From Planctomycetota bacterium (lineage in GTDB: Bacteria > Planctomycetota > UBA1135 > GCA-002686595), in contig JAPLOF010000051.1 in assembly GCA_026692665.1 (NCBI GenBank), forward strand, positions 43,969-107,968: a stretch of DNA of 64,000 nt, given 5' to 3'. The translations under genes and the position numbers were made by a program. Of the stretch, positions 29,924 to 38,032 are shown piece after piece. How positions within the stretch are numbered: the stretch's first letter is position 1; every line of letters starts with the position of its first letter. A model generated the notes under the pieces. The model had not been told where the DNA came from, searched no databases, and saw only the letters and a list, made by a program, of their open reading frames with translations.

Positions 29924-31741
29924 GTGAATCGACTCGAGTTCTCGACCCGTCTCCCCGTCCTCGTGCTGCTCGCGGCGCCCCTCGCCGCGCAATGCCCCAC
30001 GACGCGCGCGAGCACCGATGCCACAGGCCTCCAGGGCGACCTGGGATCGGGGCTCTCGACGACGGCGCTCAACCGGACGTATCTGTCGTCGGACGGGCGC
30101 TTCGTCGCGTTCTGGAGCTCCGCCACGAACCTCGTTCCGGGCGACACGAACGCCAAGTCCGACGTCTTCGTGCGCGACCTCGTCGCCGGGACGATCGAGC
30201 GCGTGAGCGTGGATTCCGCCGGCCTGGAGGCCAATGGCGATTCGACGGATCCCTCGATCTCGGCCGACGGGCGGATCGTCGCGTTCCAGAGCGCGGCCAC
30301 GAACCTCGCGCCGGGCGACGGGAACGGTCGTATCGACATCTTCGTGCGCGATCGAACCGCGGGCACGACCACCCGCGTCTCGCTGGACTCGAGCGGTGTC
30401 GAGGGCGACCACGACTCGACGCGCGCGGACGTGTCCTCGAACGGGCTCTACGTGGCCTTCCAGAGCCGCGCCACGAACTGGGTCCCGAACGACACGAACA
30501 ACAAGTTCGACGCCTTCGTGAAGAACCGCGCGACGGGCGTGCTCGACTGTGTCTCGCTCGACCCCGCGGGCGCGGTCGGCGACAACACGAGCGGATCCCC
30601 GGCCGTGTCCGGAGACGGGCGCTGGGTCGCGTTCCACTCGCTGGCCTCGAACCTCGTGCCGAACGACACGAACGGCCAGTTCGACGTGTACCTGCGCGAC
30701 CGCCAGACCGGCACCCTCGAGCGCCTGAGCGTCGGACCGGCGGGCGAGGAGGCCGACTACTTCTCGCAGGCGCCGTCGATCACGCCCGATGGACGCTACG
30801 TGGCCTTCAGCAGCACGGCGACGAACCTGGTCGTGGGCGACACGAACAACCTGTTCGACGTCTTCGTGCGCGACACGGCACTCGACGTCACGCGGCGCAT
30901 CAGCGTGGACGACCAGAACTACCAGGGCACCTCGACCTCGCAGGGCAACTCGATCTCCGCCGACGGACGCTTCGTGTGCTTCCAGAGCTCCGCGCCGAAT
31001 CTGGTGCTCGGCGACACGAACGGCGGTCCGTTCAACCTCGATTTCGACGTCTTCGTGCACGACAGCCTGCTGCGCACGACCACGCGGCTTTCCGTGGACG
31101 ACTTCGGCGTCCAGGCCGCATCGGGTTCCTCGTACCACGCCTGCGTGTCGGCCGACGCCTCGCGCGTGGCCTTCTTCAGCGACGCGACCAACCTCGTCGC
31201 CGGCGACACGAACGGAGCGCGCGACCTGTTCGTGAAGGGCTGCGGCGCGCCGCCCGGGCCGACGCCCCATTGCGCCGGCGACGGGACCGGCACCGCCTGC
31301 CCGTGCGGGAACACGGGCTCGAGCGGGCGCGGCTGCAACAACTCGTTTTCGACCGGCGGCGGGCGGCTCGATGGCTCGGGATCGACCAAGGTCACGAACG
31401 ACACGCTGTGGTTCCAGGCCTACGGCCTGCCCAACGTGGCCAGCGCGCTCCTGTTCCAGGGCGACGCCGAGCAGAACGGCGGACTCGGAGCCGTCTTCGG
31501 CGACGGCCTGCGCTGCGCCGGCGGTGCCATCCTGCGCCTCGGCTCGCGCTTCGCGAGTGGAGGCTCGGTGTCGTTCGGCCACGGCGTGCCGGGCGACGCG
31601 CCGATCTCCGTGAACGGCGCGATCCCGGCCGGGACGGTCTCGGTGCGCATGTACCAGATCTGGTACCGCAACGTGGCGGACTTCTGCACGCCGTCGGGCT
31701 TCAACCTGACGAACGGCGTGCGCGTCGTCTGGACTCCGTAA
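29924..31741 (+). CDS. Secreted seven-repeat TolB-like beta-propeller with six-cysteine C-terminal module
   Basis: This is a 605-residue secreted protein. The signal peptide ends around LLAAPLAAQ. Seven repeats of about 58 residues follow, each with SxDGRxVAFxSxATNLVPGDTN and DVFVRDxxxGTxERVS, the pattern of a seven-bladed PD40/TolB-like propeller. The last ~155 residues are the shared six-cysteine module (HCAGDG, CPCGN, GCNNS, FGDGLRC, WYRNVADFCTPS, FNLTNGVRVVW). GTG 29924 was chosen for the signal peptide; no ribosome-binding site is clear. Its closest relative in the window is 48314-50128, which repeats the same architecture. Its substrate or partner is unknown. Confidence 0.87.
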   Translation: MNRLEFSTRLPVLVLLAAPLAAQCPTTRASTDATGLQGDLGSGLSTTALNRTYLSSDGRFVAFWSSATNLVPGDTNAKSDVFVRDLVAGTIERVSVDSAGLEANGDSTDPSISADGRIVAFQSAATNLAPGDGNGRIDIFVRDRTAGTTTRVSLDSSGVEGDHDSTRADVSSNGLYVAFQSRATNWVPNDTNNKFDAFVKNRATGVLDCVSLDPAGAVGDNTSGSPAVSGDGRWVAFHSLASNLVPNDTNGQFDVYLRDRQTGTLERLSVGPAGEEADYFSQAPSITPDGRYVAFSSTATNLVVGDTNNLFDVFVRDTALDVTRRISVDDQNYQGTSTSQGNSISADGRFVCFQSSAPNLVLGDTNGGPFNLDFDVFVHDSLLRTTTRLSVDDFGVQAASGSSYHACVSADASRVAFFSDATNLVAGDTNGARDLFVKGCGAPPGPTPHCAGDGTGTACPCGNTGSSGRGCNNSFSTGGGRLDGSGSTKVTNDTLWFQAYGLPNVASALLFQGDAEQNGGLGAVFGDGLRCAGGAILRLGSRFASGGSVSFGHGVPGDAPISVNGAIPAGTVSVRMYQIWYRNVADFCTPSGFNLTNGVRVVWTP

Positions 31742-31765
31742 GTCGCCTCGCGGGTCCGCCGCGGA

Positions 31766-34369
31766 TCACTGAGCGACGCCCGTGCGGGCCAACTCGCGGT
31801 ACGGCTCGGCCTTGTCCGGCTCCCCCGACCGTTCGTACGCCGCCACGAGCAGGCTCGCCGCGTTGCGCGTCCAGGACGGGTTCGCGCCGTGCATCGAGCC
31901 CAAGTCCCCGAGCGTGCCGAGCAGGAGCGTCTCGGCCTCGGTGTACGACTTCTGGGTGATCAGCGTCTTCGCCAGCGCCGTGCGCCCGAGGACACCCAGG
32001 TAGTGCGTCTTCGGCAGGGCCTCGGCGCAACGCTCGACGAAGTCGCGTTGCTGCGCGGCCGCCTCGTCGAAGCGCTTCATCTCGTACAGCATGGTCCCGA
32101 TGTTCTTGCGCGTGTTCAGCGCGCCCAGAGATCGCGGCCCCTGCAACGCCTCCTGCCGCGGCAACAACCCGAGCCAGATCTCGAGCGCGCGGTCGTTCTG
32201 CTTCAGGCGCGAGTACGCGCCCGCCAGGTTGTTCGTGGTCAAGAGCACCTGCTGGTTCGCGGGCCCGAGTTGGCGTTCCTGTTCCGCGAGGGTCGTCTCG
32301 AGCAGCGCGCGCGCTTCCTCGTTGCGGCCCTCGTCCAGGTACTGCATCGCCAGGGTGACCTTGGCATTCAGGGTGTTCGGATGCAGCGGACCGTTGGCGC
32401 GTTCCTGCCGCGCGACGAGTTCCTCCACGAGGGGGCCAGCTTCGGCCACGCGGCCCGCCTCCCCGAGCAGGATCACGAGCTCCGTGAGGACCGTCAGGGT
32501 TTCCCGCCCCAGCGGCCCATGGACGACCTCGGCCTTCGCGAATGCGTTCCGCAGCGCGGCCTCCGCGCCCACGACGTCGCCGATCGCCTTCTGGAGCTTC
32601 GCGCGCTGGAGCGCGACCTGGATCGGTATCCGCGGCGGCGGATCGGTGAGCCCGGCCAGCACTTCCTCCGCACGGCTCAGCGCCACCTCGGCCTCGCTGC
32701 GCTTCCCGAGCAGGTCGAGCACGACCGCGAGCTGGGCCTGGAGGAACGCGTCGTCGCCGTCGGGCGCGTTCATCGAAAGCGCGCGCTTCGCGATCGCGAA
32801 CCGCAGGAGCTCCTCGGCCCGCGCGTGGCGTCCGAGGGAGTTCTCGACGCCGGCGACGTTCAGGGCGATGGCGGACGCGATGCCCGGCGCGAGGTCCGTG
32901 CGGGTCTCGATCTCGCGTCCGGCGTTCGCGACCACGTCGGCGACCTTCACGTCCGGCCCGGCCGACTCGAAGCGGGCGCGACCGATCATCTCCATGAAGA
33001 AGTCGAGCGTGCTCTGCTTGCGCTCCGTCTGCTCCTCGGCGAGCGCGCGGCGCTGCTCCGCCAGCGCGCGTTGAGTCTGCGCCTCCACGCGCTGGCGGTC
33101 CGCTTCCGCCCGTGCTTCGTCCGCGGCGCGGCGCGCCACGGACTCGCGTCCGGTCGCCGACTCGGCGTCGATGCGACCGCGCTCGGCGCGTGCGTACATC
33201 GATCCCAGCGCGATCGCCGAACCGACGGCGATCACGAAGATGGCCGCGGCCGCGCCGAACGCGAGCTTGTGCCGCGCGACGAGCTTGCGCAGTTGGTATG
33301 CGCTGCTCGGTGGGCGGGCCGCGATGACCTCGTCGGCCAGGAAGTGCCGCAGGTCGTCGGCCAGGGCGGCCGCGCTGGCATAGCGCCGTCCGGGTTCCTT
33401 CTCGAGCGCCTTGAGGAGGATCGTCTCGAGGTCGCCGCGCAGCGAAGGATCGCGCAGGCTGGGACGCCGCGGCGGTTCCTCGCAGATCGCGCGGACAGCC
33501 TCGGGCAGGCTGACGCGCGACACGTCGTTCGGCAGCGCGGCCGTCAGCAGTTCGTAGAGGACGACGCCCAGCGCGTAGACGTCGCTCGCCGGTCCGACCG
33601 CGGCGCCGTCCCCGCGCGCCTGTTCGGGGCTCATGTAGGCGATCGTCCCGCGGATGGCACCCGGCTCGCTGATCGCCGTGGTCAGCGCCAGGTCGCCCTC
33701 GACGAACTTGGCCAGGCCGAAGTCGAGCACGCGCGGCTCGCCGCGTTCGTCGACCAGGATGTTCGACGGCTTGACGTCGCGATGCACGACGCCGTGGGCG
33801 TGCGCGTGCTGGATCGCGTCACAGACCTTGGCGAAGAGCAGGAGTCTTTCGGGACGGGAGAGTGTTCGCGCATCGGCGTCGCGGAGCAGCGTGCGTCCCT
33901 GGACGAGCTCCATCGCGAAGTAGTGCTCGCCCTCCGCGGTCGCGCCCGCGTCGTAGAGCGCGGCGATCCAGGGATGGGACAGCCGGGCCAACACGGCGAT
34001 CTCGCGGCGGAACGAGCGCAGGGCCGCGTCCCCGACCCACGAGGCGCCGCGCACGACCTTGATCGCCACCCGGCGCCCCGAAGCGATCTGGACGGCCGCG
34101 AACACGACGCCCATCCCGCCCCGTCCCAACTCGCGCTCCAGGGTGTACCCCGGTACCGAGGGCAGGCGGGGCGTCGAGCCCTGTGCATCCTTCGGGGCCA
34201 GCGCGCGACGCACGTCGCCCTCGAGCGCCTCGTCGGAGCGGATCTGCGCGAGCGCCGCGCCGCACTCCGCGCAGCCTTCCACGTGCGCCTCGATCGCGGC
34301 GGAATCGCGCGCACTCGGCGCGTCGTGCGCGAACTCGACGAGCCGCTCCAGCGTCGGGCACGCGCTCAT
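31766..34369 (-). CDS. Ser/Thr protein kinase with N-terminal anti-sigma-like zinc finger and TPR repeats
   Basis: This is an 867-residue membrane kinase. The N-terminus carries a zf-HC2-like zinc finger, C4 and H29-x3-C33-x2-C36 (HVEGCAECGAAL), as in anti-sigma factors. The kinase domain (about 75-340) has LGRGGMGVVF, K104, HRDVKPSN (196-203) and DFGLAK (216-221), all canonical. A membrane helix lies at about 368-390, a coiled coil follows, and the C-terminal ~400 residues form TPR repeats (AERLLRFAIAKRAL, then NTRKNIGTMLYEMKRFDEAA). ATG 34369 has AGGA 7 bases upstream. It could bind a sigma factor through the zinc finger and be tuned by TPR partners (inference). Confidence 0.92.
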   Translation of the reverse strand: MSACPTLERLVEFAHDAPSARDSAAIEAHVEGCAECGAALAQIRSDEALEGDVRRALAPKDAQGSTPRLPSVPGYTLERELGRGGMGVVFAAVQIASGRRVAIKVVRGASWVGDAALRSFRREIAVLARLSHPWIAALYDAGATAEGEHYFAMELVQGRTLLRDADARTLSRPERLLLFAKVCDAIQHAHAHGVVHRDVKPSNILVDERGEPRVLDFGLAKFVEGDLALTTAISEPGAIRGTIAYMSPEQARGDGAAVGPASDVYALGVVLYELLTAALPNDVSRVSLPEAVRAICEEPPRRPSLRDPSLRGDLETILLKALEKEPGRRYASAAALADDLRHFLADEVIAARPPSSAYQLRKLVARHKLAFGAAAAIFVIAVGSAIALGSMYARAERGRIDAESATGRESVARRAADEARAEADRQRVEAQTQRALAEQRRALAEEQTERKQSTLDFFMEMIGRARFESAGPDVKVADVVANAGREIETRTDLAPGIASAIALNVAGVENSLGRHARAEELLRFAIAKRALSMNAPDGDDAFLQAQLAVVLDLLGKRSEAEVALSRAEEVLAGLTDPPPRIPIQVALQRAKLQKAIGDVVGAEAALRNAFAKAEVVHGPLGRETLTVLTELVILLGEAGRVAEAGPLVEELVARQERANGPLHPNTLNAKVTLAMQYLDEGRNEEARALLETTLAEQERQLGPANQQVLLTTNNLAGAYSRLKQNDRALEIWLGLLPRQEALQGPRSLGALNTRKNIGTMLYEMKRFDEAAAQQRDFVERCAEALPKTHYLGVLGRTALAKTLITQKSYTEAETLLLGTLGDLGSMHGANPSWTRNAASLLVAAYERSGEPDKAEPYRELARTGVAQ

Positions 34370-34615
34370 CGGTGCGTCCTGCGGCCGGTGCCGACGTTCC
34401 GTCCGGGACTGCGCTGCACGGACCGACGATCGGCCCGGGAGCGGACTCGGGGCATTCGGCGGCGCATCCCTCCACGATCCGATGCCAGGCCGGAAAATGC
34501 CACCCGCATCCGCGTTCGATGGGTGCGGCGGTGGACCTGGAGGGTTTGCGGCGCACACGGTGGCCCGCATGCCGTTTGCCTGTCCGCTCGCGGGAGGGTT
34601 AGCCTCCTATCCACC

Positions 34616-35563
34616 ATGCAGGCCTTCCTCCTCGCCCTCCCCCTCCTCCTCCTCGCCGGAGCGCGCGACCCCGCGTGCGGCGGCGACCTGCCCGCGGCAC
34701 CCAAGCCCGAGGTCAAGGCCAGCGCGCCCGTGCCGGTGCTCCAGCACCTCGCGATCGTGGGCGCCAGCGTTTCGGCGGGGATCGGCCTCGATCCGACCGC
34801 GAACCCGTTCGCGGGCGAGAAGTCGAAGCTGCAGCTGGCTCAGATCGTCGACGCGTCGATCACCGGACCGCACGAGGTGCCGCACAACGGCGCCGACTTC
34901 AACTTCTTCTCGTCGCCTGAGGCGATCGCGAAGCGCTCGGCCGCGGACGCCAAGGCGGCGAAGCCGACCGCGCTCGTCGCGATCGACTTCCTGTTCTGGA
35001 TGGGATACGGCCCCGGTGGCGACGAGAAGCGCGAAGAGCGCGTGGCCACCGGGTTGAAGCTCCTCGAAGCCTTCACGTGCCCGGTGCTCGTCGGAGACCT
35101 GCCCGACTTCCGCGGCGCCGGCACGAATCCCATGTACCTGCCCAAGGAGTCCATCCCTTCGGCCGAAGCGCTGGCGCGGATCAACAAGCGCATCTACGAG
35201 TGGTCGAAGGACCGGAAGAACGTGGTGATCGTCCCGATGGCCGAGATGCTGCGCAAGCTCATCGCCGACGAGCCGTTCACCGTCGCCGGGACCACGTTCG
35301 AGAAGGGCTCGAAGCCGCGCCTGCTCCAGGCCGACAACCTGCACACGACGCTCGAAGGCACGTGCGCGCTGTGGGCGCTCGCCGTCGAGGCCTGGCGCAA
35401 GACGGACGCGACGATGCCGGCGGACGCGCTGCTCGTGGACATCCCGGCGCTCGTCGAGAAGGCCCAACAGCCGGCCGCGGGAGCGACGTCCGGGAAAGTG
35501 AAGGCCAAGAAGGCCAAGCCGGCGGCGAAGAAGGAGAAGGCCGGGGCCGGCGCGGGCGGCTGA
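34616..35563 (+). CDS. Exported SGNH/GDSL-like hydrolase
   Basis: This 315-residue protein has a signal peptide (QAFLLALPLLLLAGA). Block I reads IVGASVSAGIG with the nucleophile Ser51, and block V reads QADNLHTTLEG with Asp240 and His243, the SGNH arrangement. The block III Asn/Gly positions are less clear. The last 30 residues are a Lys/Ala-rich tail (KVKAKKAKPAAKKEKAG), perhaps for cell-surface or nucleic-acid contact. The substrate may be an ester on a polysaccharide or lipid; nothing local decides this. It is divergent from the zinc-finger kinase. Confidence 0.78.
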   Translation: MQAFLLALPLLLLAGARDPACGGDLPAAPKPEVKASAPVPVLQHLAIVGASVSAGIGLDPTANPFAGEKSKLQLAQIVDASITGPHEVPHNGADFNFFSSPEAIAKRSAADAKAAKPTALVAIDFLFWMGYGPGGDEKREERVATGLKLLEAFTCPVLVGDLPDFRGAGTNPMYLPKESIPSAEALARINKRIYEWSKDRKNVVIVPMAEMLRKLIADEPFTVAGTTFEKGSKPRLLQADNLHTTLEGTCALWALAVEAWRKTDATMPADALLVDIPALVEKAQQPAAGATSGKVKAKKAKPAAKKEKAGAGAGG

Positions 35564-35573
35564 CCTCCCGCGC

Positions 35574-35592
35574 CGAAGCGTTCAGCGCTTCG
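35574..35592. terminator. Bidirectional hairpin between convergent genes
   Basis: CGAAGCG (35574-35580) and CGCTTCG (35586-35592) pair perfectly around TTCAG. It spans the stop of the minus-strand fusion gene and lies 11 bases past the plus-strand SGNH gene. No U tract. Confidence 0.5.
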
Positions 35593-37879
35593 ACTCCGCC
35601 ATGAGCACCGGCGACGCGGCCAGTGCGTCGTAGCCGGTGATCGCGCCCGTCCGCGTGTCGATCGTGCCGAACTGGAGCGTCCCCGTCGGGCACATCTGGA
35701 CGCACGCACTGCAGCGCACGCACTCGGGGTCGGCCATTGGCAGACCCTTGTTGGCGAAGTTCATGACGTCGATGCCCTGGTGGCAGACGCTCGTGCACAC
35801 GTTGCACGAGATGCACTTCTTCTTCTCGGGGAGGATCCGGAACTTCGAGAAGCGCGCGTAGACGTGCATCAGCGCGGCCAGCGGGCACGCGAACCGGCAC
35901 CAGACGCGGCCGGAGAAGTGCCAGTAGAGACCGACTCCCAGGATGCCCGCCCACAAGAGGTCGACGAACCAGACGTAGTTGAAGACCGGCGCGTTCTTGA
36001 AGAGCCACTGGAACAGCGCGCCGAACGGACCACCGGGGAAGGCCCAGGCCAGGCTGCGCGCGATGAGCAGCACGAACGCGAACGCGAGGAACGCCTGGCC
36101 GACGAGATTCAGCCGGTTCCAGTTCTTGCCGTGCGGCATCTTCTGCCTCAGCGAGTCGCCCAGCGTCTCCGCCAGGGCCCCGCACGAGCAGATCCAGCCG
36201 CAGTACGCGCCCTTGCCCCACTTCCACACGATCAGCGGGATGATCACGAATGTCTGCACGAGGCTGACGGCGAGCCAGCCCCACATCGGCTGTTCGGTGA
36301 ACACGTTCCAGAAGAAGAGCGGCCAGGCGAGCACGAAACCGAACGCGCGCCAGTACTCGCGCCCGTGACCGTAGTCCGCCTTCGGGAAGAACTCGTCCGC
36401 GAACGATCCCAGCGCGCCCGCGTCGAAGTGCCCGTTGTTCCCGATCCAGGGCAGGATCGCGTAGGGCAGCAGGAAGAGCGGCACGACCTGGATCGCCGCC
36501 AGCGTCCAGGTCTGCAACCGCACGTAGGGCGTCTTGCGTCGGCGGATGCGCGCGATGCCGAACGCTACGACGCAGACGCAGTACGCCAGCGAGTAGTAGA
36601 AGCCCGGCTCGCCGAGCGAGATCTTCAGCGTGCCGAGCAGTGCCGTCTTGTCCGCGAAGGCCCCGCCGAGGGACTCCCACCAGGCCGGCACCTGGAACGG
36701 GAACCAGCCCTTGCGCTGGAAGGCCTCGCTGATCCCGAAGTACACGCCGCCCTTCTTCCAGTGGTAGACGAACACCGCCGACAGGAGGATCAGGGCCAAC
36801 GAGATCCAGCTCTTCGCGGTCCACTCGCCCTGGATGGGCACGCCGCTCTTGCGGAAGAACTCGAGAGGCGCCTCGCGCCCGATCAGCGTGTAGACGGCGT
36901 CGTTCGGGAGACGCGTCTCCTTCTTGTCGACGCCGCGCAGGGTGACTTCCGTGTCCGCGATCGCGGTCACTTGCGTCGCGAGCCGCAGGTCGATCCCGCC
37001 CTTCCCGCGCACCTTGGCCAGCGCGTCCACGCGCGCGGTGTTGTCGGGCTTGGGCCGGGCGAACTCGGGTTTCCGGTAGCTGAGCGTGACCGCGGCGCCG
37101 GCGTCCGCCAGCGCGATCGCGGCCTCGAGCGCGCTGTCGCCGCCCCCGACGACGAGCACGTTTTTCCCGGCCTGCTCGCGCGGGTCGTGCAGCCGGTTCG
37201 AGACCTTGCCCAGTTCCTCGCCCGGCACCCCGAGGCGGCGGTAGTTGCCCGAGCGCCCGATCGCGACGATCACGCGCAGCGCGCGGATGGGCTCGCCGTC
37301 CGCGATGGGCACGACGAGCACGCCGTCGGCGCGCTCGACCCGCTCGGCGCGAGCGATGCGCGGGACCACGCCGGCCTTCCGGGCCTGCTCCCGCAGCTCG
37401 TCGAGCAGCGGCTCCTTGACCGTGGCCCGGAACTGCAGGTCGCCGAACGGCGTCATCTCCGTCGGGTAGGTGTAGATGGGCTTCCGGGCCGGGAAGTTCG
37501 CGACCGTCGAGAAGGGCTCGGAGGCCTCGAGGAGCTCGACGTCCAGCCCGCGCTTCCGGGCCTCCATGGCGGCCGCGAACCCCGAGACCCCGCCGCCGAT
37601 GACGACGAGCTCGCGCACGCCCGACACCGCCTTGCCCCGCGCCTTCTGGAACTCGGGATCGTCGGCGATGCGCCCGACGGCCCGCGCGCCCGTGTCCGAG
37701 GAGAACTTCAGCAGCGGGATGCCCGTCAGGTCGCCGACGACGTACAGGCCCGGGACGCGGGTGCGCCCCTCCTCGTCCACGGCCGGCAGCCGCTCGACGG
37801 TGCCGCTCGGCCAGCGCAGGTGGAGCCAATCGGCGTAGCGGGAGAGCCAGTGGACCCGGGGGGATGTGGCGGTCGTCAT
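35582..37879 (-). CDS. FAD-dependent pyridine nucleotide oxidoreductase fused to a NapH/NosR-type polyferredoxin
   Basis: This is a 765-residue redox fusion. Residues 1-85 contain PGLYVVGDLTGIPLL, a motif that normally ends flavoprotein disulfide reductases. It is followed by the FAD-binding GGGVSG (95-100) and a second nucleotide-binding GGGDSALEAA (about 247-256), as if the flavoprotein were circularly permuted. From about 350 a membrane polyferredoxin follows with YCGWICSCGALAE and, near the end, two 4Fe-4S motifs CISCNVCTSVCH and CVRCSACVQMCP. About eight hydrophobic segments span the membrane. It could move electrons from NAD(P)H through FAD to iron-sulfur clusters and a quinone or periplasmic partner. 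The acceptor is unknown. ATG 37879 was used. Confidence 0.88.
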   Translation of the reverse strand: MTTATSPRVHWLSRYADWLHLRWPSGTVERLPAVDEEGRTRVPGLYVVGDLTGIPLLKFSSDTGARAVGRIADDPEFQKARGKAVSGVRELVVIGGGVSGFAAAMEARKRGLDVELLEASEPFSTVANFPARKPIYTYPTEMTPFGDLQFRATVKEPLLDELREQARKAGVVPRIARAERVERADGVLVVPIADGEPIRALRVIVAIGRSGNYRRLGVPGEELGKVSNRLHDPREQAGKNVLVVGGGDSALEAAIALADAGAAVTLSYRKPEFARPKPDNTARVDALAKVRGKGGIDLRLATQVTAIADTEVTLRGVDKKETRLPNDAVYTLIGREAPLEFFRKSGVPIQGEWTAKSWISLALILLSAVFVYHWKKGGVYFGISEAFQRKGWFPFQVPAWWESLGGAFADKTALLGTLKISLGEPGFYYSLAYCVCVVAFGIARIRRRKTPYVRLQTWTLAAIQVVPLFLLPYAILPWIGNNGHFDAGALGSFADEFFPKADYGHGREYWRAFGFVLAWPLFFWNVFTEQPMWGWLAVSLVQTFVIIPLIVWKWGKGAYCGWICSCGALAETLGDSLRQKMPHGKNWNRLNLVGQAFLAFAFVLLIARSLAWAFPGGPFGALFQWLFKNAPVFNYVWFVDLLWAGILGVGLYWHFSGRVWCRFACPLAALMHVYARFSKFRILPEKKKCISCNVCTSVCHQGIDVMNFANKGLPMADPECVRCSACVQMCPTGTLQFGTIDTRTGAITGYDALAASPVLMAESKR

Positions 37880-38032
37880 GGAAAGCGCGCGCGGGGCCGT
37901 GGGTCGGCGAACTGCCGACGCACAGCCTACCTACGCTCTCTCCGCCGATCTCGGACCGGGCTTTCCCGGGCAAGTCGGCGACCTACCGCCTTGATCGGCG
38001 CGCGGCGGGCGTTCCAATCCACTCGGGGGCAC

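Noticed and set aside
35780..38032. The long plus-strand open frame running into recQ
   Set aside because: It is antisense to the flavoprotein-polyferredoxin fusion; only the part from 38033 has RecQ features.
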